Assembly (NCBI RefSeq): GCF_947305955.1
Contig: NZ_CAMZFB010000029.1
Coordinates: forward strand, 1 to 36,419
Direction: 5' to 3'
Origin: an uncultured Brevundimonas sp.
GTDB taxonomy: Bacteria > Pseudomonadota > Alphaproteobacteria > Caulobacterales > Caulobacteraceae
Length of the DNA stretch: 36,419 nt
Within the stretch, counting starts at the first letter, position 1. The number at the start of each line of letters is the position of its first letter. The notes beneath the pieces are model-generated. The model worked only from the letters and a program-made list of their open reading frames with translations. It was not told the DNA's origin and did no database searches. Position numbers and translations under genes: made by a program. Positions 24,909-35,109 of this stretch are shown here, piece by piece.

Positions 24909-25748
24909 TCACGCCGTGCCTTCGGAAGGGCGAACCGCCACTTCTTCCGGCGTACGAAGGTCTACGCGTGCGAAGCCCAGATCGAGCAGGCGCTCGCGCT
25001 GGTCCAGAGCATCCAGACGGATCAGGGCCGATTCCTGATCGACAGCCGGAAGCTGGATCAGGGCACCGTCCTTAAGACGCAGGTCCCAGCGACGCTCGTC
25101 CACGCGGACCAGCGCGTCGATGCGCGACATCAGGCGCGGACGCTGGCGCAGCAGTGGCACGATGTCGGCGGCGGCCTGATCGGCACCCTTGCCGACGATC
25201 AGCGGCAGCTCCGGATAGCGGCCCGGATCGGCGCCCTCGATCACCAGACCGTCGGTGTCGATCACCTGTGCACGGCCCCCGACCTGCCAGACGGCAAGGC
25301 GGTTATGCTCGGTCACGTCCACGATGATGGTGTCCGGCAGCAGGCGCACGACGCGCGCTTCCTTGACCCAGCCGACCTGTTCGACGCGCTCGCGCACGGC
25401 GTTCAGATCAAGGCTGACAATCGGTTGGTCCTGATACAGGCCCACGGCACGTTGCACATGGCCCAGAGCCTCTGGCGAGGCCCCCGAAACGTGGACGTTA
25501 CGCAGCTTCAGCCCCATGCCGACCGTGGCGGCATCGAACTTTTCAATGGCAGACGCAGAGATACGCTCGGCGCGCGCACCGGTGGCCAGAATGGCACCGA
25601 CCACGACCACGCCGCCGATCAGGCAGGCGACAACGACGCGCGGGGACATGTCCATCCGCCCGACATTGGCCATGCGGCCTTGGGGCGCGCCGCGCTGGGC
25701 CTGCCCTCTACCTGACTGTCGCTTTCCGCCGCGAACTACCGCCGGCAT
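24909..25748 (-). CDS. ftsQ: Cell division protein FtsQ
   Basis: A 279-residue bitopic membrane protein of the divisome. A basic cytoplasmic N terminus ([17 protein letters not shown]) is followed by one transmembrane helix ([21 protein letters not shown], ~36-57), a POTRA domain ([24 protein letters not shown]) and the beta domain ([29 protein letters not shown]). It recruits FtsB/FtsL and regulates septal synthesis. The start at 25748 overlaps the ddl stop by 13 bp; an upstream in-frame ATG at 25769 is less likely. It lies between ddl and ftsA as in other dcw clusters. Confidence 0.94.
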   Translation of the reverse strand: MPAVVRGGKRQSGRGQAQRGAPQGRMANVGRMDMSPRVVVACLIGGVVVVGAILATGARAERISASAIEKFDAATVGMGLKLRNVHVSGASPEALGHVQRAVGLYQDQPIVSLDLNAVRERVEQVGWVKEARVVRLLPDTIIVDVTEHNRLAVWQVGGRAQVIDTDGLVIEGADPGRYPELPLIVGKGADQAAADIVPLLRQRPRLMSRIDALVRVDERRWDLRLKDGALIQLPAVDQESALIRLDALDQRERLLDLGFARVDLRTPEEVAVRPSEGTA

Positions 25749-26674
25749 GAAGCGTCCTCCACCAACCAACGAACCAGAGTGCGATAATCCATCCCGACAA
25801 AGGCGGCTTGCTCTGGTGCGAGCGAGGTCGGCGTCATGCCGGGCTGGGTGTTCACCTCCAGCAAGACAAGAACATCGTTAACGTCGTCATAACGGAAATC
25901 GGAGCGGGACACCCCGCGGCAGCCCATGGCCGTGTGGGCTAGCTCCGCCTGACGTAAAGCTTTGTCAAACACGTGCGCCGGAAGCTCTGCAGGCAGGACG
26001 TGGCGCGATCCGCCGGGCGCATATTTGGCTTCATAGTCATAGAAGCCCTTGGTCGGGGTGATGTCGGTGATGGTCAGGGCGCGTGGGCCATCCTTCTCGC
26101 CGATGACGGCGACGGCCAGTTCCTTACCGGCTACAAACGGCTCGACCATGACGAGATCGCCATAGGTCCAGCTGTCCTCGCCGACCTCGGCGACGGGGCG
26201 GTTGGCCCCTTCCTGAACCACGAACACGCCGACGGACGAGCCTTCGGCGTTGGGCTTCACGACATAGGGCGGCTCGATAACGTGGCGGCTGGCGACCTCG
26301 TGACGGTCATAAAGACCGCCGCCCGGCACGGTCACGCCCGCCGCACGCAGAACGGCCTTAGACTTGTCCTTATCCATCGCCAGCGCCGAAGCCAGCACGC
26401 CCGAGTGGGTATAGGGAATGTTCAGCGTCTCAAGGATGCCCTGAACGCAGCCATCTTCGCCCCATGCGCCGTGCAGGGCGTTGAACACAACGTCAGGTTT
26501 AAGCTCGGTCAGGACCTGCGCCAGATCACGGCCCGCGTCCACGCGGCTGACCTTGGCCACCTGCCCTTCCAGCGCATCGGCACATCGCGCGCCGGATTCC
26601 AGCGAAACTTCGCGTTCCGAGGACAGACCGCCCATCAGGACGGCAACGTGGAGGGTATTAAGAGGCGCGAGCAT
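25736..26674 (-). CDS. ddl: D-alanine--D-alanine ligase
   Basis: A 312-residue ATP-grasp ligase that makes the D-Ala-D-Ala dipeptide for peptidoglycan precursors. N-terminal [17 protein letters not shown] is the substrate-binding Ser/Glu motif. The ATP-grasp core includes [32 protein letters not shown], and the C-terminal metal-binding [11 protein letters not shown]. It precedes ftsQ with overlap, and follows the Rap1a-like gene after 117 bp, so it may have a promoter of its own. Confidence 0.96.
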   Translation of the reverse strand: MLAPLNTLHVAVLMGGLSSEREVSLESGARCADALEGQVAKVSRVDAGRDLAQVLTELKPDVVFNALHGAWGEDGCVQGILETLNIPYTHSGVLASALAMDKDKSKAVLRAAGVTVPGGGLYDRHEVASRHVIEPPYVVKPNAEGSSVGVFVVQEGANRPVAEVGEDSWTYGDLVMVEPFVAGKELAVAVIGEKDGPRALTITDITPTKGFYDYEAKYAPGGSRHVLPAELPAHVFDKALRQAELAHTAMGCRGVSRSDFRYDDVNDVLVLLEVNTQPGMTPTSLAPEQAAFVGMDYRTLVRWLVEDASCRR

Positions 26675-26791
26675 GAGACAATCCGAAGACTAGCCTCCCC
26701 CTATCGCCTCAATAGGGTTAACCACTTGGAAACGATAGTGGACGCTGGCCCCTTCCCTTTCAAAAAACGTGCATAACGTGCACGGCGCAGT

Positions 26792-27214
26792 TCAACGACA
26801 GGGATATTCGGGATAGAGGGCCGCCAGAATCGAGGCGCTGGCGGGCTTGTCGCGCTCTTCGGGATATTCCTCGAAAAAGGCGACCACCAACGCCCTCAGG
26901 CGCGAGACGTCGGCTTCATCGGTGACGCACAGGAACCGGATGCCGACCTCGCGGTCACCGGTCGCATTGGTTTCGCTGGCGGCGGCTTCGTCACGGGCCA
27001 GCGTGACGACGTAGCCCGCCAGATCCAGCCCGTCATGCACGCCGAGAATGAAGGTCCGGCAGCTGGCATCATACCGCGCATACATCGGATCGGTCGCGGG
27101 CGTTGAGCACCACAGGTAAAGGCTATGGCCGTCGATGAAGTTGGCGCGGGCGACATGCGGCACGCCCACGGCGAGGCCGCACGCCAGCAATCCTGCGAGG
27201 ATGGTTGTTTTCAT
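26792..27214 (-). CDS. Rap1a/Tai-like exported protein
   Basis: A 140-residue exported protein. A Sec signal (MKTTILAGLLACGLAVGVPH, cleavage near ARA-N) precedes a compact domain with FIDGHSLYLWCST, ASCRTFILGVHDGLD, GIRFLCVTDEADVSRLRALV and the C-terminal YPEYPC. The four mature cysteines (36, 52, 96, 139) could form two disulfides. This Cys and aromatic pattern resembles the Rap1a/Tai immunity domain, first described for type VI amidase immunity; no T6SS effector gene is nearby, and many such proteins are housekeeping. A GGAGG site lies about six bases before the ATG at 27214. It lies between murB and ddl on the same strand. Confidence 0.65.
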   Translation of the reverse strand: MKTTILAGLLACGLAVGVPHVARANFIDGHSLYLWCSTPATDPMYARYDASCRTFILGVHDGLDLAGYVVTLARDEAAASETNATGDREVGIRFLCVTDEADVSRLRALVVAFFEEYPEERDKPASASILAALYPEYPCR

Positions 27215-27285
27215 GGCCCCCTCCGTCGGCACAAGGTTTCTGAAGACAGAAACCGTTGCGAGCCGACTCGGTTGCCAATCGCCCC

Positions 27286-28200
27286 TTAGCCCGGACGGCC
27301 GATACGCTTGATTTCCCAGCTCAGCTGGATGCCGGTCTTGGAGAAGACGTCCTGACGGACAATCTCGCCCAGACCTTCAAGGTCGGCAGCAGTCGCCTCG
27401 CCCGGATTGATCATAAAGTTGGAGTGCAGCTCGCTGAACTTGGCACCGCCGCCGGTCATCTTGAACAGCTTGCCGCGCCAGCCCGCCTCATCGACCAGCT
27501 TCCACGAGGAATGGCCCTCGGGGTTTTTGAAGGTCGAGCCGCCAGTCTTTTCGCGGATCGGCTGGGTCTTTTCGCGGCGCTCGGTGATTTCGGCGATGCG
27601 GGCGGCGACCGCTTCGGGATCATCGGCCGTGCCGCGATAGGTGGCTTCGGTCCAGATGATGTCCGCCGGAGCATTCGAGTGGCGGTAGGTGTAGCCGAAC
27701 TCATCGACCGTCAGCTCTACCTTCTCGCCCTTGCGGTTCACGCCGCGGGCCGAGACGAGGATGTCCTTGGTCTCGGAGCCATAGCAGCCCGCATTCATCG
27801 TCAGGGCACCACCGATGGAGCCGGGAATACCGGCATAGAATTCCATGCCCGCGATCCCCGCCTTGGCCGAGGCGCGCGCCACCATGGAATCCAGCGCGCC
27901 TGCGCCAGCGGTGATGGTCACGCCGTCGGCCACGACCTGACCCCAAGCGCGGCCCGCCAGACGGATGATCACGCCCTTGATGCCGCCATCGCGCACGATG
28001 ACGTTGGAGCCGACGCCCAGCGGATAGACAGGAACCTCTTCCGGCAGGGCCTTGAGGAAGTCGATCAGATCGTCCTCGTCCGCCGGAATGAACAGGGCAT
28101 CGGCCGGACCACCGACGCGGAACCAAGTGTAAGGCGCCAACGCTTCGTTCAGCAGCAGTTTGCCGCGCACGCTTGGGGGAGCCTTGGTCCAGTCAGTCAT
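27286..28200 (-). CDS. murB: UDP-N-acetylenolpyruvoylglucosamine reductase
   Basis: A 304-residue FAD-dependent reductase that makes UDP-MurNAc. The FAD domain has [14 protein letters not shown] and [21 protein letters not shown]; the C-terminal catalytic region has the serine in [16 protein letters not shown], and [16 protein letters not shown] carries the Glu region. It is the type II form lacking the extra loop of E. coli MurB, as in other alphaproteobacteria. It is downstream of murC but separated from it by an opposite-strand membrane-protein gene, and murB starts 60 bp from that gene's start. Confidence 0.96.
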   Translation of the reverse strand: MTDWTKAPPSVRGKLLLNEALAPYTWFRVGGPADALFIPADEDDLIDFLKALPEEVPVYPLGVGSNVIVRDGGIKGVIIRLAGRAWGQVVADGVTITAGAGALDSMVARASAKAGIAGMEFYAGIPGSIGGALTMNAGCYGSETKDILVSARGVNRKGEKVELTVDEFGYTYRHSNAPADIIWTEATYRGTADDPEAVAARIAEITERREKTQPIREKTGGSTFKNPEGHSSWKLVDEAGWRGKLFKMTGGGAKFSELHSNFMINPGEATAADLEGLGEIVRQDVFSKTGIQLSWEIKRIGRPG

Positions 28201-28260
28201 CAGTATCTCGTTTGCCGTGCAGTCGGTGGCCTGTAACGGGCCGTTGTCGGGTAGCCGTAG

Positions 28261-28983
28261 ATGTCCCTAACCCCCGCCCCGCGCAAGAGGAAACGCTTTC
28301 TCTCGACCATGGCCGAGCCTTGGCGGACGCTGACCATCCTGATGCTGGTGGTTGTGCCGGGTGTCTTGGCTTCATTTGCCCTGACGATGGGGATTATGAT
28401 TGTCGCCGAAAATCTCGGCACACCGATGGATTTCAATCAGGCTTTCAACACTGTGATCGTGTTGATCATCAGCCTGATCTTCCTGCCCATGGCGCAAGCC
28501 GGAGCCTACCGCTGGACGTGGCACACTGACCGGAAAATGGCCGACGGGGTTTCGATAGGCGATCTTCCCGATTTCGGTTCGGAGCCGACCGATCCGCCCC
28601 CGCACGTACAGCGGCCACTCAAGCGCAAGCTGTACTATGCGGCCCTATACTGCCTTTGCATTGGATTGCTGATCGCGATCTATGCGCCCCTGCCCCATCG
28701 CGAGGCCATCGCAAGGCTGATCGACAGGCTCAGTTTCGGTCGTCGGTCGGCTTGGTCACTGATCCAGATTATGATGGGACTTGTCCCCTCTCTGCTGATG
28801 ATGGCGGCCCTTCTGGTTCCGGCAGAGCGGATGCGCAAAAGGCAAGGCCAGCTCGCAAGCTCTGCGCAACAGAGGCTTGAATATCAGGCCCACACAAACT
28901 GGCTGGGCAGCCTTGCTATCGCATTCGGCATGGCATCCCTGCTTAGCTTCGTCTTCGGTATGTGCGTTCGCGCCTATCTTTGA
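28261..28983 (+). CDS. Predicted five-pass membrane protein of unknown function
   Basis: A 240-residue protein transcribed opposite to the flanking murC and murB genes. Five hydrophobic segments are visible at about residues 22-46, 63-83, 127-146, 169-190 and 215-238, with a basic N terminus (APRKRKRF). Loops are short; the second cytoplasmic-looking loop ([24 protein letters not shown]) is acidic and the next is basic (RPLKRKLYY). No named family or catalytic motif is recognised. The ribosome site before 28261 is weak (GGGTAG), so the start could be the ATG at 28309. It ends at a shared terminator. Codon use looks like that of neighbours, though somewhat less GC-rich in places. Confidence 0.7.
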   Translation: MSLTPAPRKRKRFLSTMAEPWRTLTILMLVVVPGVLASFALTMGIMIVAENLGTPMDFNQAFNTVIVLIISLIFLPMAQAGAYRWTWHTDRKMADGVSIGDLPDFGSEPTDPPPHVQRPLKRKLYYAALYCLCIGLLIAIYAPLPHREAIARLIDRLSFGRRSAWSLIQIMMGLVPSLLMMAALLVPAERMRKRQGQLASSAQQRLEYQAHTNWLGSLAIAFGMASLLSFVFGMCVRAYL

Positions 28984-28997
28984 TCAGACCATGACGC

Positions 28998-29034
28998 AAA
29001 AGGCCCCGCCATTGGGTCAATCGCGGGGCCTTTC
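28998..29034. terminator. Bidirectional terminator between membrane-protein gene and murC
   Basis: Eleven-base inverted repeat AAAGGCCCCGC / GCGGGGCCTTT (28999-29009 / 29023-29033). On the minus strand it is followed by TTTTGCG, on the plus strand by TTTCG. The loop itself can pair ATTG with CAAT. It lies between the convergent stops of the plus-strand membrane protein and murC, so murC and murB are probably not on one transcript. Confidence 0.85.
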
Positions 29035-29061
29035 GAAGAAGCTAGCAAGTATCAGGCGGCG

Positions 29062-30501
29062 TTAAGCCAGTGCTTCCAACTGTGCCGGAAGGGCATAGGC
29101 CCACGAGGTAATGTCGCCCGCGCCGAGGCAGACGACCAGATCGCCTTCCTTGGCTTCCTCACGGATCACCTTGGCCAGAGCGTCCGCGCTTTCCAGCGCC
29201 GTGGCGTGCCGGTGACCGAACTGTTTGATGCCGCTGACCAGAGCGTGCTTGTCCACGCCCTCGATCGGCTGCTCGCCCGCCGGATAGACGTCGGCCACGA
29301 TCACGCTGTCCGCATCCATGAAGCAGGTCGAGAAGTCGGCCATCAGGTCGCGCAGGCGGGTATAGCGGTGCGGCTGGACCACGGCGATCACGCGGCCCGG
29401 CTGTTCGGCGTTCTGGACAACCTGACGGGCGGCCTTCAGCACGGCGGCGATTTCGACGGGGTGGTGGCCATAGTCGTCGATAATACGAACGCCGTGGGCA
29501 AAGCCCGTGGTGGTGAAGCGGCGCTTCACACCGCCAAAGCTGGCCAGACCGGCACGGATACTGTCATCGTCGACGCCGACTTCGCGGGCGACGGAAATAG
29601 CCGCCAGAGCGTTCGACACATTGTGCCAGCCTGCCATCGGCAGACGCAGGCCGTTGATGCGGACATCCTCGTCGCTGGCGTGCGAGGCGCGGATGACAAC
29701 GTCAAAGGTCGAGCCGTCGGGGTCCATCTGCACATTCTCGGCGCGGACCATGGCCTGCGGGTTCAGGCCATAGGTGATCAGGCGGCGGTTGACGATCTGG
29801 GCCGCCAGCTTCTGCACCTCGGGGTGGTCGAGGCAGACGACACCGAAACCATAAAAGGGCGTATCCTCGATGAAGTCGCGGAAGGCCTTCTTCACGGCAT
29901 CGAAATCGCCGTAGTGGTCGAGGTGTTCGGGGTCGATGTTGGTGATCATCGCCACGGTACATTTCAGGCGCAGGAACGAGCCGTCGGACTCGTCGGCCTC
30001 GACGACGATCCAGTCGCCGTCGCCAACCTTGGCGTTGGTGCCATAGGCATTGATGATGCCGCCGTTGACGACGGTCGGATCGAAATTGCCGGCATCCAGC
30101 AGGGCCGCGACCATAGAGGTCGTCGTCGTCTTGCCGTGGGTACCGCCCACGCCGATCGAGAACTGCAGGCGCATCAGCTCGGCCAGCATTTCTGCACGGC
30201 GCACCACCGGAATGCGGCGCTCGCGCGCTTCGATCATCTCGGGGTTATCGGCCTTCACAGCGGTCGAATAGACAACAGCCGACACGCCCTCGGTGATGTG
30301 GGCGGCGTCGTGGCCGATGTAGATGCGGGCGCCCAGCTTTTCGAGGCGCTCGGTATTGGCGCTGGCCTTGGCGTCGGAGCCCTGCACTTGATAGCCGATT
30401 TTCAGCATGATTTCGGCAATGCCGCTCATGCCAATGCCGCCGATACCGACGAAGTGGACGGGACCAAGGGCGAACGGGACGGGACGAAGACGACGGATCA
30501 T
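29062..30501 (-). CDS. murC: UDP-N-acetylmuramate--L-alanine ligase
   Basis: A 479-residue Mur ligase that adds L-Ala to UDP-MurNAc in the cytoplasm. The N-terminal uridine-binding domain has [18 protein letters not shown]; the ATP loop is [15 protein letters not shown] (~118-132); later motifs are [25 protein letters not shown], and [13 protein letters not shown]. The C-terminal domain has [16 protein letters not shown] and [13 protein letters not shown]. Length is typical. It has no dcw neighbour upstream: a divergent ccrM is found instead of murG. Confidence 0.97.
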   Translation of the reverse strand: MIRRLRPVPFALGPVHFVGIGGIGMSGIAEIMLKIGYQVQGSDAKASANTERLEKLGARIYIGHDAAHITEGVSAVVYSTAVKADNPEMIEARERRIPVVRRAEMLAELMRLQFSIGVGGTHGKTTTTSMVAALLDAGNFDPTVVNGGIINAYGTNAKVGDGDWIVVEADESDGSFLRLKCTVAMITNIDPEHLDHYGDFDAVKKAFRDFIEDTPFYGFGVVCLDHPEVQKLAAQIVNRRLITYGLNPQAMVRAENVQMDPDGSTFDVVIRASHASDEDVRINGLRLPMAGWHNVSNALAAISVAREVGVDDDSIRAGLASFGGVKRRFTTTGFAHGVRIIDDYGHHPVEIAAVLKAARQVVQNAEQPGRVIAVVQPHRYTRLRDLMADFSTCFMDADSVIVADVYPAGEQPIEGVDKHALVSGIKQFGHRHATALESADALAKVIREEAKEGDLVVCLGAGDITSWAYALPAQLEALA

Positions 30502-31928
<1,427 letters not shown>

Positions 31929-31960
31929 GACTTCACGGGCGGCGCATCGCCCGCAACTTC

Positions 31961-31993
31961 AAGGGCCGCATCGAAAGGTGCGGCCCTTTCTTT
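31961..31993 (+). terminator. Rho-independent terminator of ccrM
   Basis: Ten-base stem AAGGGCCGCA / TGCGGCCCTT (31961-31970 / 31979-31988), followed by TTTCTTT on the plus strand. It abuts the mutY stop codon (31992-31994). On the minus strand no T-run follows, so it works best for ccrM. Confidence 0.85.
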
Positions 31994-33026
31994 ATGCGGC
32001 CAGCGCCCTCTCCAGCGCCTTCCTGAAAACAGTCGGCAGGGATTTCAGCGCCTCTGCCTCATCCATCCAAATCAGCGACGGGTCATCCGAAGTCCCCGTC
32101 GCCACATTGGCCGTCAGGTCCAGCGAGAAGTGGGTGAAGACGTGGTTGATCGTGCCCGCCTCGGTCCAGTCGGCTTTGAACGGCGGGGCATAGACGGGGG
32201 CCGCGCTCCATTCCGATCCGGCCAGACCCAGCATCCCGCCAAGCAGACCCTTGTCGGGACGACGGACCAACCCCACCCTGCCCTTGCCGTCGCGCAGCAC
32301 AAAGACATGGCCCAGACGGTGCGGGCGCTCGGCCTTCTTGGCCTTGCGGGGATAGGATTGCGGGTCGCCTTCTCCATAGGCCGCACATCCGAACGACAGC
32401 GGGCATTGTTCGCAAAGGGGCGATTTGGGGCGGCACACCCGCGCCCCCAAGTCCATGAGCGCCTGCGGCCAGTCGGACGGGCGGTGAGCGCTGACAAACA
32501 GACCCGCCAGACGTTTCAGCTCGGGCCGTGCGGCGGGGACTTCTTCCTTCACCGCGAACAGGCGGCCCATCACCCGCTCGACATTGCCGTCCACGACATT
32601 GGCCGGACGCCCGAAGGCGATCGCCGCCACCGCCGCCGCCGTATAGGCCCCCACACCTTTCAGCTTCAGCAGGGCCTCTTCGGTATCGGGGAAGACGCCG
32701 CCGTATTCACCGGCCACCATCCGCGCACAGGCCAGAAGGTTACGGGCACGGGCGTAGTATCCCAGCCCTGCCCACGCTGCCATCACATCGGCATCCTCTG
32801 CCGCCGCCAGATCGCTGACCGTCGGCCAGCGCGTCGTGAAGGCGTGGAAATAGGGGGCCGCATGGACGGTGGTCGTCTGTTGCAGCATCACTTCGGACAG
32901 CCATACCCGATAAGGATCGGTGCGCGTCGCCTCGCCCGGCGCGGCGCGCCACGGCAGGTCGCGGGCATTGGCGTCGTACCAATCCAGCAGGGCGTTACGC
33001 AGGCGTTCGATCTCTTTGGGCGTCAT
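31992..33026 (-). CDS. mutY: Adenine DNA glycosylase
   Basis: A 344-residue base-excision repair enzyme that removes A opposite 8-oxoG. The catalytic domain has SEVMLQQTTT (Glu45), the helix-hairpin-helix LKGVGAYTAAAV and VDGNVERV (Asp146). The 4Fe-4S ligands are Cys198, Cys205, Cys208 and Cys214 (CRPKSPLCEQCPLSFGC). The C-terminal Nudix-like domain, which recognises 8-oxoG, begins around RLGHVFVLRDGKGRVGL and ends with the FTHFSLDL region. Length is typical. It is convergent with ccrM and divergent from the DUF721 gene. Confidence 0.97.
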   Translation of the reverse strand: MTPKEIERLRNALLDWYDANARDLPWRAAPGEATRTDPYRVWLSEVMLQQTTTVHAAPYFHAFTTRWPTVSDLAAAEDADVMAAWAGLGYYARARNLLACARMVAGEYGGVFPDTEEALLKLKGVGAYTAAAVAAIAFGRPANVVDGNVERVMGRLFAVKEEVPAARPELKRLAGLFVSAHRPSDWPQALMDLGARVCRPKSPLCEQCPLSFGCAAYGEGDPQSYPRKAKKAERPHRLGHVFVLRDGKGRVGLVRRPDKGLLGGMLGLAGSEWSAAPVYAPPFKADWTEAGTINHVFTHFSLDLTANVATGTSDDPSLIWMDEAEALKSLPTVFRKALERALAA

Positions 33027-33099
33027 GCCGCCTGAATAGCGGCTTTATTCGCGCCCGACAGCCATCTTCCCATCGGCACATCCGCAACTTTGGCCTATA

Positions 33100-33681
33100 A
33101 TGCCGCCCATGCGTCGCAGACCCCTACCCTCTGAAGAAGAAACACTGCGTATTCTGTCGGAAAGGCGGACCAAGCGGACCCTGCGCCCGCCGCCCCTCGC
33201 CTCGCAGAAGCTGCAGAAATTCATCCGCGAGCTGGACCAGAAATTCGGCCGCGACGCCAATAGCCTTGAACCGCGCTGGGCCGAGATTGTCGGCGAGCGG
33301 ATCGCCCGCGTGTCCAACCCGATGCGGATCATCAAGGGCAAGGGCAATGCCGGTGGTGTTCTGGAACTGAAGGTGGTCGGCCCCGCCGCCCTTTTGGTCC
33401 AGCACCAGCAGGAAGAGATCATCAATCAGGTGAACCTCTATCTGGGCAGCAAGACCGTCGAGAAAATCCGCATCCAGCAAGGTCCGGTCAAAGCCCTGAC
33501 CTCTGCGGCCAAGCCCAAATCGCGCACGCGCCCGCCTCTGCCGCCCATTCCGCCCGCTGCCGAAGCCGAGCTGGAACAGTCCGTCGCCCACCTGCCCGAA
33601 CATCTGCGTAAGGCCCTGACCAAGCTGGGCAAGGCCGCAATCGTACGCAGTCAGGAAGAGGCGGACGATCCGTACCGTTGA
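33100..33681 (+). CDS. DUF721/DciA-like protein, probable replicative helicase loader
   Basis: A 193-residue basic protein. The N-terminal region LASQKLQKFIRELDQKFGRDANSLEPRWAEIVGERIARVSNPMRIIKG and LELKVVGPAALLVQHQQEEIINQVNLYLGSKTVEKIRIQQGP is the KH-like DUF721 domain. Such proteins are named DciA and load or operate DnaB in bacteria that lack DnaC/DnaI. The C-terminal third is Pro- and Ala-rich (KSRTRPPLPPIPPAAEAELEQ) and likely disordered, ending in a short helix. Two possible starts are the ATG at 33100 and at 33109. It is 99 bp upstream of the first DsbA-like gene. Confidence 0.85.
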   Translation: MPPMRRRPLPSEEETLRILSERRTKRTLRPPPLASQKLQKFIRELDQKFGRDANSLEPRWAEIVGERIARVSNPMRIIKGKGNAGGVLELKVVGPAALLVQHQQEEIINQVNLYLGSKTVEKIRIQQGPVKALTSAAKPKSRTRPPLPPIPPAAEAELEQSVAHLPEHLRKALTKLGKAAIVRSQEEADDPYR

Positions 33682-33780
33682 CAAACCAACGGTGCTCTGT
33701 TTGCCGTATTCCCAGCGAAGGATGGCCGGGGCGCACGCGTCCCTTATTCTTAGACAACATACGCTTTTGAGGTCCGACCT

Positions 33781-34413
33781 ATGGCTCCTACTTTCAAATT
33801 CGCGGCGATGAGCCGTCGCGCCGCCATCACCGCTGCTGCTCTGATGGCCACCGCTGCCATCGCCGGCTGCTCGCAAAAGTCCGGTGGTGCCGCCGAGGGC
33901 GACATGGCTCTGGGCGCCGCCGCAGGGGCCAAGGTCACCGTGGTCGAATACGCCTCGGTCACCTGCAGCCACTGCGCCGCGTGGAACAAGGAAGTCTGGC
34001 CGGAATTCAAGGCCAAATACGTTGACAACAACAAGGTCCGCTTTGTCTTCCGCGAGTTCCCGACCCCGCCGCAGGACATTGCCGCCGCTGGCTTTATGCT
34101 GGCCCGCTGCGCTGGCGACGACAAATATTTCGACGTCGTCCACGCCATCATGGAGTCGCAGCAGGAATGGATGAACGGCGTCCCGCCGCGTCAGAGCCTG
34201 AACCGCATCGCACAGGGCGCTGGCCTGTCGCAGGCCCAGATCGAGACCTGCCTTAACGACAAGGAAGGCGTGGCCGCCCTCGAGAAGCGCATCCGCGCCG
34301 GTATCGACGCAGGCGTGACCGGTACGCCGGCCTTCTACGTCAACGACCAGAAGGTCGTGGACTCCTCGCTGGCGGGCCTGTCGGCCGCCGTCGACGCCGC
34401 ATTGGCGAAGTAA
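33781..34413 (+). CDS. DsbA-like thiol-disulfide lipoprotein
   Basis: A 210-residue exported thioredoxin-fold protein. The signal peptide ends in the lipobox IAGC (Cys30), so it should be lipid-anchored. The redox site is VTCSHC (Cys62, Cys65) in EYASVTCSHCAAW, the cis-Pro loop is GTPAFYV, and a helical insertion lies between (RCAGDDKYFDVVHAIM). This is the DsbA_4/thioredoxin_4 group of BdbD-type proteins. The substrate and redox partner are unknown. It is followed 12 bp later by a paralogue, and precedes smc in the same order as in Caulobacter. Confidence 0.88.
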   Translation: MAPTFKFAAMSRRAAITAAALMATAAIAGCSQKSGGAAEGDMALGAAAGAKVTVVEYASVTCSHCAAWNKEVWPEFKAKYVDNNKVRFVFREFPTPPQDIAAAGFMLARCAGDDKYFDVVHAIMESQQEWMNGVPPRQSLNRIAQGAGLSQAQIETCLNDKEGVAALEKRIRAGIDAGVTGTPAFYVNDQKVVDSSLAGLSAAVDAALAK

Positions 34414-34425
34414 GCACACAGGTGA

Positions 34426-35100
34426 ATGGTTATGGGTGGGCGTTTTAAACTCGGCGGCATCGTCGTCGCTTCGCTTCTGGCTTTCGCTCCGGCAGTCGGC
34501 GCGGAGGACATGTCATCGGGTTCGCCCACCCTTTCCGGCTCCGCGCGTTCGGCCACCCCGCGCGCGGCGGCTATTCCGGATCACCTGTCGTCCGACCGCG
34601 TGATGGGCCGAGCCGATGCCCCCATCACCATCATCGAATACGCCAGCTTTACCTGCTCGCACTGCGCGACCTTCGCCAATGAGGTCCTGCCCACCATCAA
34701 GCGCGAGTTCATCGATACGGGTAAGGCCAAGCTGATCTTCCGCGACCTGCCGACGCCGCCGGTTCAGGTGTCCAACACAGCTGCCGGTATTGGCCGCTGC
34801 GCCGCGCCGGACCGCTTCTTCGATGTCGCCAACTATTTGATGCGCGAACAGTCAGAAGCCTTTGCCAGCCGCAATATCGAGCAGTGGCTGGTGGGCAGTA
34901 TTGCCGTCAGCGGTCGCACCACCGAAGAGGTGATCGAGTGCATGCGTCGCCCGCAAATCACGCAAACCCTTCTGGAAGACGTCGCCTCGGCCTCGGCTGC
35001 AGGCGTAAACTCCACTCCGGCCGTGTTTGTTAACGGTCGTCGCGTACAGGACCACTCGCTGGCCGGTCTTCGGGCCGCCCTTCAACCTCTGGTGCGCTAA
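34426..35100 (+). CDS. DsbA-like thiol-disulfide protein, second of a tandem pair
   Basis: A 224-residue exported thioredoxin-fold protein. A Sec signal peptide (cleavage near AVGA, residue 26) is followed by a ~35-residue Ser/Pro/Ala linker, then the redox site FTCSHC (Cys77, Cys80) in EYASFTCSHCATF and the cis-Pro loop STPAVFV. The core is similar to the upstream gene (REFPTPPQ versus RDLPTPPV), so they are paralogues by tandem duplication. Unlike the first, it has no lipobox. An AGGTG site lies four bases before ATG 34426; ATG 34432 is also possible. Nine bases separate it from smc. Confidence 0.88.
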   Translation: MVMGGRFKLGGIVVASLLAFAPAVGAEDMSSGSPTLSGSARSATPRAAAIPDHLSSDRVMGRADAPITIIEYASFTCSHCATFANEVLPTIKREFIDTGKAKLIFRDLPTPPVQVSNTAAGIGRCAAPDRFFDVANYLMREQSEAFASRNIEQWLVGSIAVSGRTTEEVIECMRRPQITQTLLEDVASASAAGVNSTPAVFVNGRRVQDHSLAGLRAALQPLVR

Positions 35101-35109
35101 AACCAACCT

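Noticed and set aside
26767..26782. Direct repeat ACGTGCA-TA-ACGTGCA near the end of the Rap1a-like gene
   Set aside because: Short and isolated, with no second copy and no obvious link to a gene start; could be chance.
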